A program made the translations under genes and the position numbers. Source: Oceanospirillaceae bacterium (GTDB taxonomy: Bacteria; Pseudomonadota; Gammaproteobacteria; Pseudomonadales; Oceanobacteraceae). From it: DNA of 64,000 nucleotides. The notes below the pieces were generated by a model, which saw nothing but the letters and a program-made list of their open reading frames with translations, did not search any database and was not told where the DNA came from. The stretch lies in contig PBQA01000013.1 of the NCBI GenBank assembly GCA_002724925.1, positions 620,001 through 684,000 of the forward strand. The letters run 5' to 3'. The first letter of the stretch is position 1; the number at the start of each line of letters is the position of its first letter. Below, piece by piece: positions 37,161 through 46,722 of this stretch.

Positions 37161-37214
37161 TATGGGGCTTCAGACGCCTTACTGGCGCCCTTGGCCGATC
37201 TTGCTGAAAGTGAC

Positions 37215-39944
37215 TTATTCCGCCGATTTTTTTTCTGCGGTTTTCTTAGCTGTTGCTTTTTTTGTTGCGGTTTTCTTAGTTGTCGTTTTTTTTGCAGTCG
37301 CTTTCTTAGGGGCAGCCTTTTTCTTTTCAGTAATGTTCCACTGCTTGCCGTCCCAAGTGGCACTCCAGCCTGTTGCTTTACCTTCGCTTTCCGTCATCAC
37401 GTACTGCTCTTTGGATTTCCGGCTGTAACGAATGATGGTCGGATTACCATCATTGTCTCTTTCCGGAGCACTCATCAGGAAGTGATACTTAGGATCAATC
37501 TCATTCTTGTGTGGAATGATCTCAGATACCAGTGGTGCACGGGTTTCACGTTTGCGTGGAAACTGACTTGCGGCGAGGAAAAGACCACTTGCGCCATCGC
37601 GCAGAATATAGGTGTCTTCAACTTTTTCGCACTGCAGTTCCGGCATAGGTACCGGGTCCATTTTGGGCGGCGCGGCTTCACCATTTTTCAGCAACTTACG
37701 GGTGTTTTTACACTCGTCATTGGTACAGCCAAAATACTTACCGAAACGGCCAGACTTGAGCTGCATCTCTGATCCGCACTTATCGCATTCCAGCGTCGGG
37801 CCATCGTAGCCTTTGATGCGGAACTGACCTTCTTCTACTTCAAAGCCTTCGCAATCCGGATTGTTGCCGCAGATATGTACTTTGCGTTTTTCATCCAGCA
37901 GATAGCTTTCCATTGCGGCATCACAGATTTTGCAGCGACGCTTGTCCATCAGGCGGCGGCTCTCTGCCTCATCGTCTTCGTCAGCACTAATGACTTCATC
38001 ACCCGGAATGAGGTTCAGTGTCTGTGTGCAACGCTCTTTAGGCGGAAGGCTGTAACCAGAACAACCAAGGAATACCCCTGTAGAACCCGTACGAATCTGC
38101 ATGTGGCGACCGCAGGTCGGACATTTGATGTCAGTATCGACCGGGTCATTAGGGCGCATTCCGTCTTCACTGCCAGCTTCCTCGAGCTTGTCGGTAAAGT
38201 CGCTGTAGAAGTTATTCAGAACGCCTTTCCAGTTAGCTTCACCATCGGCAATTTCATCCAGCTTTTCTTCCATGGTGGCAGTGAAGCTGTAATCCATCAG
38301 ATCGGTGAAGTTTTCGGTCAGGCGGCTGGTGACAATATCGCCCATTTTTTCAGCGTAGAAGCGTCGGCCTTTCAGGCTGACGTAACCGCGATCCTGAATG
38401 GTCGAAATAATCGACGCATAGGTAGACGGGCGACCGATACCTCGTTTTTCAAGCTCTTTCACCAGCGCCGCTTCAGAGAACCGCGGTGCAGGCTTGGTAA
38501 AATGCTGCTTTGGTTCAAGCTCTTGCAGAGTGAGAACATCACCTTCCTGAACATCGGGCAGAAGCACATCATCATCGCCTTTGCTGCCCACTGGTGGCAG
38601 CACTTTCAGATGGCCGTCGAAACGGATCACACGGCCCTTGGTACGCAGTTCGTAGTCGCCGGAGTGAACCGTTACAGTGGTGCTGGTAAATTTGGCATCG
38701 TTCGTCTGACAGGCAACAAAACGGCGCCAGATCAGGTCATACAGGCGTTCAGCGTCTGGTTCCATGGAAGACAGGTCACCAGAACGCAGTTTCACATCAG
38801 AAGGGCGAATCGCTTCGTGCGCTTCTTGTGCGCCTTCTTTGCTGCTGTATTGGCGTGGGTTGTCCGGAAGATACTCGGCACCAAGTTTGTCGGTGATGTA
38901 ATCACGTACGCTCGTCACTGCGTCCTGACTGAGGTTCGTCGAGTCAGTACGCATGTAGGTGATGTAACCAGCTTCATACAGGCGCTGAGCGAGAGTCATC
39001 GTCTTTTTAACACTGTACCCCAGGCGGGTACTTGCAGCCTGCTGCAGCGTCGAGGTAATAAAAGGCGCAGCCGGACGAGAACTGGTTGGTTTGTCTTCGC
39101 GCTTGGTGACCTTAAACGGGCCTTTACGGATAATATCGAGTGCTGACGTCGTGTCCGCTTCGTTGTTTGGGCGGAACTCCTTACCGGCAACTTTGGCAAC
39201 CTGCGCCCGCAGGTCGTCGCCATCGGCAGATTTCAGATTGGCAAAGGCTTCCCAGTACTCTTCTGGAATAAAGGCACGAATTTCACGTTCGCGTTCGACG
39301 ATCAGGCGTACAGCAACCGACTGTACACGCCCCGCAGAGAGGCCGCGTGCAACTTTTGCCCACAACAGAGGGGATACCATGAAGCCAACGACGCGGTCGA
39401 GGAAGCGGCGCGCCTGCTGAGCATTAACCCGATTGATGTTCAGCTCAGAAGGTTGTTCGAATGCAGCCTGGATGGCTTTCTTTGTGATTTCGTTGAACAC
39501 CACGCGACGATATGGCTTGGCGTCGCTACCGATGACTTCCCGCAGGTGCCAGGCAATGGCTTCCCCTTCGCGGTCCAAATCCGTTGCGAGATAGATCTGG
39601 TCGGCATTCTTTGCCAGACGCTGTAGTTCTTCGACAACCTTTTCTTTACCCGGAAGCACTTCGTAGCTGGCTTTCCAGTCGTTGTCCGGATCAATACCCA
39701 TCCGGTTGATCAACTGGTCATGAGCCTTTTTCTTTTTGTACTCGGCTTTCTCATCGGGTGACATTTTACGTGTCAGGGCCGCCTGTCGGGCACGTTCTTT
39801 CGGGTCTGACTTGGTTGCTCCGCCCGATGTGGGCAGGTCGCGGATGTGGCCGACACTGGATTTTACGATGAAATCTTTGCCGAGATACTTATTGATCGTC
39901 TTCGCCTTAGCAGGCGACTCCACAATCACCAGTGATTTGCCCAT
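37215..39944 (-). CDS. topA: DNA topoisomerase I
   Basis: Type IA topoisomerase of 909 residues that relaxes negative supercoils. From the ATG at 39944 it begins [20 protein letters not shown], the Toprim start; longer upstream starts are not family-like. Toprim acidic cluster TDLDREGEA, catalytic tyrosine in [12 protein letters not shown], then three C4 zinc fingers ([27 protein letters not shown]). It ends in a lysine/threonine/alanine-rich repetitive tail (last about 35 residues), a known DNA-binding extension in gammaproteobacterial enzymes. Divergent from a membrane protein gene. Confidence 0.97.
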   Translation of the reverse strand: MGKSLVIVESPAKAKTINKYLGKDFIVKSSVGHIRDLPTSGGATKSDPKERARQAALTRKMSPDEKAEYKKKKAHDQLINRMGIDPDNDWKASYEVLPGKEKVVEELQRLAKNADQIYLATDLDREGEAIAWHLREVIGSDAKPYRRVVFNEITKKAIQAAFEQPSELNINRVNAQQARRFLDRVVGFMVSPLLWAKVARGLSAGRVQSVAVRLIVEREREIRAFIPEEYWEAFANLKSADGDDLRAQVAKVAGKEFRPNNEADTTSALDIIRKGPFKVTKREDKPTSSRPAAPFITSTLQQAASTRLGYSVKKTMTLAQRLYEAGYITYMRTDSTNLSQDAVTSVRDYITDKLGAEYLPDNPRQYSSKEGAQEAHEAIRPSDVKLRSGDLSSMEPDAERLYDLIWRRFVACQTNDAKFTSTTVTVHSGDYELRTKGRVIRFDGHLKVLPPVGSKGDDDVLLPDVQEGDVLTLQELEPKQHFTKPAPRFSEAALVKELEKRGIGRPSTYASIISTIQDRGYVSLKGRRFYAEKMGDIVTSRLTENFTDLMDYSFTATMEEKLDEIADGEANWKGVLNNFYSDFTDKLEEAGSEDGMRPNDPVDTDIKCPTCGRHMQIRTGSTGVFLGCSGYSLPPKERCTQTLNLIPGDEVISADEDDEAESRRLMDKRRCKICDAAMESYLLDEKRKVHICGNNPDCEGFEVEEGQFRIKGYDGPTLECDKCGSEMQLKSGRFGKYFGCTNDECKNTRKLLKNGEAAPPKMDPVPMPELQCEKVEDTYILRDGASGLFLAASQFPRKRETRAPLVSEIIPHKNEIDPKYHFLMSAPERDNDGNPTIIRYSRKSKEQYVMTESEGKATGWSATWDGKQWNITEKKKAAPKKATAKKTTTKKTATKKATAKKTAEKKSAE

Positions 39945-40203
39945 AGTCCGTTCAGATACCTTAATAGGGCGCTGGCAGAGGATGCCTGCGCCTGAAATTC
40001 CACTGGCCGGCTTGATGAAGACACCGGACAGGCTCAATTAGGCGACACTTTAAAACCAAAACATGGGGTAAGGTCAAGTCTCATGATCAGCTCAGTAAAC
40101 CAGCGGACAGCCAGAAACTTGCTAAACTTTGGTTAATCAACACCCATTCTTTAACTTTGCCACCTGTTGTCAGGAATAGCACAAACACACGGAGTTGGAA
40201 AAT

Positions 40204-40992
40204 ATGTCGGCTATCGGACTGGTTCTGGCGATCGCTGTACCGCTGACGTTACTCATGCTTGGTGCCGTTGTTTATAACCGCAATATGCAGAAGAAACAGG
40301 CTAAGCAGAGTCAGGCGCGGCTTCTTCGTCAGAAGGCCGGAGATCTGCTGGAAGCGTTGGAATATCTGATGCTTGTCGACAGTCACCGTGAAATTCAGGC
40401 TGCCGTATTGGAGCGGGTAAGGGAACTCTATGCGCTGGCGGCGTCGCAGGCCGGTGCAGAGGCGGGTGAAGGAGAGTTTGATGCTGAACCGTACGAGCAG
40501 AAAATTAAGGCCGATGGCCCATGTCGCAAGGTGCTGAAAAGTGACCGTGAGCTGAAGTATGGCCGCCGGCAGTTCTCAGCGGTGCTGAAAGCACTTGCGT
40601 TGATGGCGAAGAAGAAACAGATATCTGAAACCGCCATGGTTGAGTATCGACGGTACCTTAAAATGACCCTGCTGGAGCGAGAAGTGGATACTTACACTGC
40701 TCAGGGCGATGTTGCTGCCGGACGTGGTGATATCGTCACGGCCGCTAATTATTTCAAGGCCGCACGCAAACTGTTGATTGAGTTTGATATTCAGTTCCCT
40801 GAAAAGAATCAGCGCGTGAAGGCCATTGCCGAAAAAACCGCAGCGTTGTACCGCGGTGAAAAAAACGAAGTACTCGAAGAGCCTGAGGGCCCGAACGACA
40901 ATCTGTCCAAAGCTCTGTCGAAAGAAGCAGCATCCGAGACCAATGAGTTTGGCATGCCAACGGACCCGAGTGCAGTGAAAAAGCGTTACTGA
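40204..40992 (+). CDS. hypothetical membrane-anchored helical protein
   Basis: Protein of 262 residues from the ATG at 40204 (GGAG 8-9 bases upstream). One N-terminal helix (about 4-24), a basic stop-transfer patch (NRNMQKKQAKQSQ), then a mostly helical cytoplasmic domain with possible TPR-like character (about 150-205). A homologous hypothetical gene lies beside topA in other gammaproteobacteria such as Pseudomonas. No function can be assigned. Confidence 0.75.
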   Translation: MSAIGLVLAIAVPLTLLMLGAVVYNRNMQKKQAKQSQARLLRQKAGDLLEALEYLMLVDSHREIQAAVLERVRELYALAASQAGAEAGEGEFDAEPYEQKIKADGPCRKVLKSDRELKYGRRQFSAVLKALALMAKKKQISETAMVEYRRYLKMTLLEREVDTYTAQGDVAAGRGDIVTAANYFKAARKLLIEFDIQFPEKNQRVKAIAEKTAALYRGEKNEVLEEPEGPNDNLSKALSKEAASETNEFGMPTDPSAVKKRY

Positions 40993-41109
40993 GGCTGTAG
41001 TAAGCCCTGTCTACCCCTTTGTGTTGCATGACAGCAGGCGAGGCATCTGGCATTGTACGCTTATTATTTCCTTAGTAATTTATCTGAGCAATTTACCTGA
41101 CCCTTTCTT

Positions 41110-42012
41110 GTGTCTGATTTATCCCACTTTTTGGAACGCCTGATCCCTGATGCCGGCTCGCGTGTCAGTTCAGACCTGATCGCGATTCATGAGATTCGTG
41201 GACTGAGGTTTGATTGCCTTCACCTTGATCGGTTAGATCCTGTGTTATCAGGCAATAAAGTATTCAAGCTTCTCGGGCACCTGGAGGCCTGGGAGGCATC
41301 GGGCAAATCTTCTCTCGTCAGTTTTGGTGGGCGATGGTCAAATCATCTTCACGCGCTGGCGTTTGCCGCGCAACGGCTCAACATTCCCGTGACCGCTTTG
41401 GTGCAGGGATACCCTGAACAGCCACTCACGCCTACGTTGCAGGACTGTATCGACGCAGGTATGACAATCCGGTTCTGCAATCGTGGTCAGTACGCTTTGC
41501 GCTACAACGAAGCATGGCGTGAACAGCTGGCGGTTGATGAGGATGCCTGGGTGATTCCTGAGGGCGGCGACGGCTCTGAGGGCAGGCATGGGTTTGCCAT
41601 GCTGGCGCCGTTATTTGAGAAGTATGACGAAATCTGGGTCGCTGCCGGAACGGGAACGACCGCAATAGCCATCGCCGAGAGGTTGAGGCCCGACCAGACC
41701 TTGGTCATCGTTAATGCAGTGCAGGACCAGGGGGCGCTTGAAGCAAAAATGATGAGTATGCCCTTGGCACCTGAGATCCGCTTTGCAGGTCAACCAGAGA
41801 AACTGCGATTTGGTAAGTTGTCGCCAGCACTCAGAGAGCTGATCACAGATGCAGACCGGGCAGGCCTGATGCTTGATCCCGTTTATACCGTTCGCCTGTT
41901 GGCGGCCTGGCTGATGGAGCGTGAAGCTGACCATGGACGTAGCCTGCTGATCCATAGTGGTGGACTTCAGGGGCGGCGCAGTGTGGATGGTCTCTCAGGC
42001 AAATATGAGTAG
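41110..42012 (+). CDS. PLP-dependent D-cysteine desulfhydrase/ACC deaminase-like enzyme
   Basis: Fold-type II PLP enzyme of 300 residues. The PLP lysine is in LSGNKVFKLLGHLE, the Ser/Asn/His phosphate-contact region is FGGRWSNHLHALA, and the glycine loop is AAGTGTTAIAIAERL. This places it with D-cysteine desulfhydrases and 1-aminocyclopropane-1-carboxylate deaminases. Which substrate is used is not clear from sequence. The start is GTG at 41110; no ATG alternative is close. Convergent with the DUF1853 gene. Confidence 0.85.
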   Translation: MSDLSHFLERLIPDAGSRVSSDLIAIHEIRGLRFDCLHLDRLDPVLSGNKVFKLLGHLEAWEASGKSSLVSFGGRWSNHLHALAFAAQRLNIPVTALVQGYPEQPLTPTLQDCIDAGMTIRFCNRGQYALRYNEAWREQLAVDEDAWVIPEGGDGSEGRHGFAMLAPLFEKYDEIWVAAGTGTTAIAIAERLRPDQTLVIVNAVQDQGALEAKMMSMPLAPEIRFAGQPEKLRFGKLSPALRELITDADRAGLMLDPVYTVRLLAAWLMEREADHGRSLLIHSGGLQGRRSVDGLSGKYE

Positions 42013-42027
42013 AAATACCGCCACGCG

Positions 42028-42870
42028 TTAGCTATGCCAGTCAGGCGCCACCATCATCCAGCGCTCAACTTCACCCCAGCCGTTTTCTAGCTTTCCCATC
42101 CGGGCGATCGCCAGCGGAATGCTCAGATGTTTATACGTGCATTTAAGATACTTCAGCAATTCTTCGCGAGATACAGCAAACGACGAGTATACGGGGCTAA
42201 GCCAGTCTTGTTTTGATAAAACATACCAGTGCCCTTCCGGTAAGTAGTGAGCCTGATCAACCGGGCACCAATAGCCGGACCAGTGGTCTGGACTGATCTC
42301 GGCGGGAAGAGGGGCGGCCGATACATCATGCACGGGCGAGAACAGGCAACCGCGCATAATGGCGAATGACCTCACCGGCGTCGGGGTAAATTCTCTAATT
42401 GCATCCAGTGCAACATCATGCTGAGCCAGAGGTAACTGGTGCTCGAAAGTGTGCTGTATTTTGCGGCTGAGAAGATCGCGACGATTAGGGCCAATCCAGT
42501 CGTCTTCCACACCGAGATAAAACTTCAGTGCGAGCTCAATGTGCAGGGTGCTGTTTTCCCTCGGAATTAACAGATCGAGTTCACCTAAAGTTCTGTTCTG
42601 TTCAGTTATCTGCTGATTGGCGATAAAAGGAACCTGACTACTGCTCAGAGCAGATTGCCAGAGTTGTTCGAAACGAAAGCCCAGGCGCGGGCTCTGAAAG
42701 TCGGGTGACAGAGTGGTCCCTTTCAGGTGGCTTTCGCGCAACTCGGGCAATATTTCTTTCAGTGCCGGTGTTACGCTGCTGTCCAGGAGAGACGGGCCGA
42801 ATATGCTCCAGAGCAGATCGCGTTTGTTCTTATCCTGAATATCGAAGAATGCTTCCGGGGTGGTCGCCAT
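42028..42870 (-). CDS. DUF1853 family protein
   Basis: Soluble protein of 280 residues from the ATG at 42870. It shows the DUF1853 landmarks LGFRFEQLWQ, GELDLLIPRENSTLHIELALKFYLG and PDHWSGYWC. The GELD-ExK-like core (GELDLLI with HIELALKFY) resembles a PD-(D/E)XK nuclease fold, so it may be a nuclease of unknown target (inference). Divergent from nadK with 97 bp between starts. Confidence 0.85.
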   Translation of the reverse strand: MATTPEAFFDIQDKNKRDLLWSIFGPSLLDSSVTPALKEILPELRESHLKGTTLSPDFQSPRLGFRFEQLWQSALSSSQVPFIANQQITEQNRTLGELDLLIPRENSTLHIELALKFYLGVEDDWIGPNRRDLLSRKIQHTFEHQLPLAQHDVALDAIREFTPTPVRSFAIMRGCLFSPVHDVSAAPLPAEISPDHWSGYWCPVDQAHYLPEGHWYVLSKQDWLSPVYSSFAVSREELLKYLKCTYKHLSIPLAIARMGKLENGWGEVERWMMVAPDWHS

Positions 42871-42967
42871 GGGGTCAAGCCTGGTGTTCTGCGGTATAGT
42901 ATATAAAAAGACGCTGCAGCAGGATGATGACTGCAGCCCGTGATTTGTTGAGGTTACCAGTTTTCTG

Positions 42968-43852
42968 ATGGAAGAGTTCCGCAATATCGGTCTGATTGGC
43001 CGACTGAACAGTAATAAAGTGATTGATACTATCCGTCGTTTGGCGCGCTATCTGATTGACGAGGGGTATCACACCATTCTGGACGACCGTATCGCGGAGG
43101 TAATGCCGGGGCACGGCATGCAGGTCAGCAATGTGAATATGCTGGGTGAAATATGTGACCTGGTGATTGTTGTCGGTGGTGACGGCAGCCTTCTCGGTGC
43201 CGCTCGGGCGCTCGCCAAATTCAACACGCCGGTGTTGGGGATCAACCGTGGTCGCCTGGGCTTCCTGACCGATATCAGCCCGGATGATGAAATGTGCGAG
43301 GCGGTTCAGGCCGTTCTCGACGGTGAATATATAGAAGAAAGACGTTTCCTTCTCGATGCGGAAATCAAACGTGATGGCAACCCGATAGGTTCTGCAACAG
43401 GCCTGAACGACGTGGTTCTGCACCCGGGTAAGTCCGCCCGGATGATCGCCTTTGATCTCTACATCGAAGGGCAGTTTGTTTATCACCTGCGTTCTGATGG
43501 TCTGATTGTTTCAACACCCACCGGATCTACCGCCTATGCTTTGTCTGGGGGCGGTCCAATCATGCACCCGCGACTGGATGCTTTGGTGTTGGTACCAATG
43601 TTCCCGCATACCCTGTCGAGCCGGCCTATCGTGGTTGACGGCAAGGCCGAAGTGAAAATTGTTGTGGATGCCAGCCAGGGGCTGTATCCGACGATCAGTT
43701 GTGATGGCCAGACACACATTCCTTGTGCACCGGGTGATAGCATCACTATCCGTAAAAAAGCGCACAAGCTGAAACTGATCCATCCGAAAGGTCACAACTT
43801 TTACGAGATCTGTCGTACTAAGTTGGGCTGGAGCAGTAACCTCGGAGAATGA
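42968..43852 (+). CDS. nadK: NAD kinase
   Basis: ATP-dependent NAD+ kinase of 294 residues making NADP+. Signature GGDGS lies in VIVVGGDGSLLGAAR, then NRGRLGFLTDI and the TPTGSTAYALSGGGPI loop, all canonical. It starts a dense operon: nadK, phosphoesterase, rhomboid, DUF1315, DUF2797 and pepN overlap or abut each other. The first junction is ATGA-type. Confidence 0.97.
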   Translation: MEEFRNIGLIGRLNSNKVIDTIRRLARYLIDEGYHTILDDRIAEVMPGHGMQVSNVNMLGEICDLVIVVGGDGSLLGAARALAKFNTPVLGINRGRLGFLTDISPDDEMCEAVQAVLDGEYIEERRFLLDAEIKRDGNPIGSATGLNDVVLHPGKSARMIAFDLYIEGQFVYHLRSDGLIVSTPTGSTAYALSGGGPIMHPRLDALVLVPMFPHTLSSRPIVVDGKAEVKIVVDASQGLYPTISCDGQTHIPCAPGDSITIRKKAHKLKLIHPKGHNFYEICRTKLGWSSNLGE

Positions 43853-44811
43853 ATATGCATCAGGGATATGACCTGATAGGCGACATTCATGGCTGCGGCC
43901 TGACGCTGATTGATCTGCTTGAACAGATGGGTTACAGCAAGCGCAACGGGGTGTATCAGCATCCGAAGCGGAAAGTTGTTTTTCTGGGTGACATCGTTGA
44001 CCGTGGGCCTAATATCCGTCTTGCGTGTCACATCGTGCGCGACATGGTAGAAGCTGGCCACGCCGATATCGTTATGGGTAACCACGAATACAACGTTGTG
44101 ACTTATCTGAGCGAAGCACCGGCGGGTATGCGTCAGCCATTTCTGCGTCCTCATACGCCGCGTAATAACTTCATCGTCGAGCAGACATTAGAGCAATTCG
44201 CGAATTATCCGCAGGAATTTAACGAAATGCTCGACTGGTTCCTGACCATTCCGCTGTTCCGCGAGTACGAGCACTTCCGAGTGGTGCATGCCTGTTGGGA
44301 TCACCAGATGATTGACGAATACCTGCGACGGTACGGAACCAACCACATCACCAAAGACATGCTGCCTGAGTCTGTGCAGACGGACTCATTTCTCTATCAG
44401 TTTCTGGATCGGATGCTTCGCGGAACATCACTGAAATTGCCTGATGGACGTTCAATGACGGCGAAAGACGGCATGGTCCGTCAGTTCTTCCGCACTAAAT
44501 TCTGGGCCGGAGACCCGCAACGGTACAATGATGTGATCTTTCAGCCAGATCCTCTGCCAGAAGATCTGCAGCACGCGCTGTTGAGCGAAGACGAGAAAGA
44601 GCAGTTGTTGTTCTACGGACCCGACGAAAAACCGCTGTTTATTGGCCACTACTGGATGTCCGGTTTGCCTGAGCCCATCGTGCCAAATATCGCCTGCCTC
44701 GATTACAGTGCGGTAAAGTATGGCCGTCTCGTAGCGTACCGAATGGATACCGAGCGTCATCTGCAGAAGGGTAAATTCGCTTGGGTTCGTGTTGAAAAGA
44801 AAGAGCGCTGA
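43849..44811 (+). CDS. metallophosphoesterase (PrpA/ApaH-like)
   Basis: Calcineurin-fold phosphoesterase of 320 residues. Metal-binding blocks GDIHGCG, LGDIVDRGPN and MGNHEYN are present, and a late GHYW block. It probably hydrolyses phosphoesters or dinucleoside polyphosphates; the substrate is not evident. ATG at 43849 overlaps the nadK stop; a second ATG at 43855 has better Shine-Dalgarno spacing and may be used instead. Confidence 0.87.
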   Translation: MNMHQGYDLIGDIHGCGLTLIDLLEQMGYSKRNGVYQHPKRKVVFLGDIVDRGPNIRLACHIVRDMVEAGHADIVMGNHEYNVVTYLSEAPAGMRQPFLRPHTPRNNFIVEQTLEQFANYPQEFNEMLDWFLTIPLFREYEHFRVVHACWDHQMIDEYLRRYGTNHITKDMLPESVQTDSFLYQFLDRMLRGTSLKLPDGRSMTAKDGMVRQFFRTKFWAGDPQRYNDVIFQPDPLPEDLQHALLSEDEKEQLLFYGPDEKPLFIGHYWMSGLPEPIVPNIACLDYSAVKYGRLVAYRMDTERHLQKGKFAWVRVEKKER

Positions 44812-45647
44812 TGCAACCGCTGGCCGTACTGAGTGCTCCACTGGAGACTGATCTGTCGCCTCTGACCCGCCATCTTTGGTCAGAGAAAATCGTACATCGC
44901 GTTGTTGAGGAGGGTAATCAGCAGGTTTTGCTGATAGCCGACCCCGATGATATTGACCGAATTAAAGAACTGCTGGACGACTGGCGAGAGGGTTCGTTGC
45001 CAGAGCCTGAACCGGTTACAACCTCGGGCACGTCAATAGTACAGCGTCTGGCTGCGGTACCACTGACTGTCGGCCTTATGTTGCTGGTGGTTGGCGTCTT
45101 TGGCTGGCAGCACTTATCAAATGATTGGCACGGGTGGTTGGAAAATAGCCAGGCACTCTGGCCGGATGCCCGCAATCAACTTTCTACCTATCTGAACATG
45201 TCGTTCTGGGAAATCTGGCGGCCGACACTGCTGCATTTCAGCGTGATGCACCTGTTGTTCAACAGTTTATGGGTCTGGGTGCTGGCCGGAGCCATGGAGC
45301 GTCAGGGAGAGCGTTTCGGAATTTTGGCATTGCTCATACTGTGCGGCGTAAGCGGGAACCTGTTGCAGTGGTGGTTGGCTGGCCCGGCATTTGGCGGCAT
45401 ATCGGGTGTCGTCTATGGCCTGGCGGCCTGGACCGGGCTGCGTCAATACCGCTACAAAATACAATACGGCATTCCTCCGGCCTTGTTGGGGGTAATGATT
45501 TTCTTTATGGTGATTATGCTGTTTGGAGACACCGTGGTGCCGGGCCTGTCGGGGTCGGCTCATGGTGGGCACCTGGGCGGTTTACTGTGTGGTTTCCTGC
45601 TGGCCGTGATCTGGCCAAATCCTAATCGGAGAAATAATGAATCTTGA
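44811..45647 (+). CDS. rhomboid-family intramembrane protease, GlpG-like
   Basis: Protein of 278 residues: a soluble N-terminal domain (about 1-75, GlpG-like fold with DPDDIDRIKELLDDW) and six helices. Catalytic Ser in GGISGVVYG and His in SAHGGHLGGLLCG are present, and HFSVMHLLFNSLW is the conserved L1/helix-2 motif. It is an inner-membrane serine protease of unknown substrate. It overlaps both neighbours by a few bases. It is the second rhomboid in the window, distinct from the rhombosortase at 28.4 kb. Confidence 0.9.
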   Translation: MQPLAVLSAPLETDLSPLTRHLWSEKIVHRVVEEGNQQVLLIADPDDIDRIKELLDDWREGSLPEPEPVTTSGTSIVQRLAAVPLTVGLMLLVVGVFGWQHLSNDWHGWLENSQALWPDARNQLSTYLNMSFWEIWRPTLLHFSVMHLLFNSLWVWVLAGAMERQGERFGILALLILCGVSGNLLQWWLAGPAFGGISGVVYGLAAWTGLRQYRYKIQYGIPPALLGVMIFFMVIMLFGDTVVPGLSGSAHGGHLGGLLCGFLLAVIWPNPNRRNNES

Positions 45648-45882
45648 TGATCTGATCCGTTCACTCACACCAGAAGTGTACGAAAACCTGAAAAACGCGG
45701 TTGCAACAGGTCGCTGGCCGAACGGTCGAAAGCTTGAAGACGGGCAGCGTGAATTGTGCATGGAAGCCATCATCTATTACGAAAACACCCACGATGTGCC
45801 TGCCGATCAGCGAGTAGGTTACCTCGATCAGGGCTGTAAATCGGGCAAAGACGACGACACCCAGCCGCTGAATATCCAATGA
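45637..45882 (+). CDS. DUF1315 (YeaC-like) protein
   Basis: Small soluble protein of 81 residues. NLDDLIRSLTPEVYENLKNA and RWPNGRKL are the family pattern (YeaC in E. coli). It overlaps the rhomboid gene by 11 bp and the DUF2797 gene by ATGA. Function unknown; the dense overlap indicates cotranscription. Confidence 0.85.
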   Translation: MNLDDLIRSLTPEVYENLKNAVATGRWPNGRKLEDGQRELCMEAIIYYENTHDVPADQRVGYLDQGCKSGKDDDTQPLNIQ

Positions 45883-46721
45883 GCAAGTCAGAATTTTCCG
45901 GCCATTTGGATAAGATGCGCATTCGTCCGGCGGCAACGGTGGCATACTCGCTTGTGCTCAACAATGAAGAGTTCCCAATCAACGACTTTCTCGGAAAAAG
46001 CCTGTCCCTTACGTGGGAAGGTGACATCCATTGTCGTGCCTGTAACCGACCAACCAATAAAAGTTTCAGTCAAGGTTACTGTTACCCCTGCTTCACCAAG
46101 TTGCCTGAGTGCGATTCCTGCATCATGAGCCCTGAAAAGTGTCATTTCCATCAGGGGACCTGTCGTGATGCAGCCTGGGGAGAACGGGTCTGTTTTAACG
46201 ACCATATCGTATATCTTGCCAACTCGTCGGGTGTGAAAGTGGGAATCACTCGAATGAAGAACATGCCGTCGCGCTGGCTGGATCAGGGCGCAGCACAAGC
46301 TTTACCGATTGCGAGAGTAGCGACACGACGCCTGGCTGGGCTGGTCGAAGATATTATCCGACGAGATATCGCCGATAAAACGAACTGGCGGGCGATGCTC
46401 AAAGGCGATTCACCAGAGCTGGATCTGCTCTCAGAGAGAGAGCGACTCAGAGAACATTTCGCAGAAGAACTTAATCAGCTTGAGCTGGAGCAAGGTCCTG
46501 GCTCGATAACATGGTTGACGAACGAGAGCGTCCGGCACTTTAATTACCCAGTGATTGAGTACCCGACCAAAGTAACCAGCCATAATTTCGATAAAACCGC
46601 AGAAGTGTCGGGTCGCCTGATGGGCATGAAGGGGCAGTACCTTATACTCGATACTGGTGTCATCAACCTGCGAAAATTTACCTCATACAATGTCAGAGTG
46701 ACTGTGAACAGGGAGTCTTAA
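45879..46721 (+). CDS. DUF2797 family cysteine-rich protein
   Basis: Soluble protein of 280 residues. Residues about 47-90 hold a cluster of cysteines and histidines (CRACNR, YCYPCF, CDSC, CHFHQGTC) that probably binds zinc. The rest includes the GIY-like stretch VYLANSSGVKVGITRMKNMPSRW, which resembles a GIY-YIG nuclease fold with altered motif. The function is unknown. It is coupled to DUF1315 upstream and pepN one base downstream. Confidence 0.83.
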   Translation: MSKSEFSGHLDKMRIRPAATVAYSLVLNNEEFPINDFLGKSLSLTWEGDIHCRACNRPTNKSFSQGYCYPCFTKLPECDSCIMSPEKCHFHQGTCRDAAWGERVCFNDHIVYLANSSGVKVGITRMKNMPSRWLDQGAAQALPIARVATRRLAGLVEDIIRRDIADKTNWRAMLKGDSPELDLLSERERLREHFAEELNQLELEQGPGSITWLTNESVRHFNYPVIEYPTKVTSHNFDKTAEVSGRLMGMKGQYLILDTGVINLRKFTSYNVRVTVNRES

Positions 46722-46722
46722 C

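Noticed and set aside
37215-37330. Lys/Thr/Ala-rich repetitive 3' end of topA as a possible frameshift or expansion
   Set aside because: Basic C-terminal tails are normal in this enzyme family, and the frame is open to a terminator.
37875-39146. Long open frame (423 codons) on the plus strand opposite topA
   Set aside because: It is antisense to a confidently identified gene, has no ribosome site or recognisable motif, and follows from codon usage of topA.
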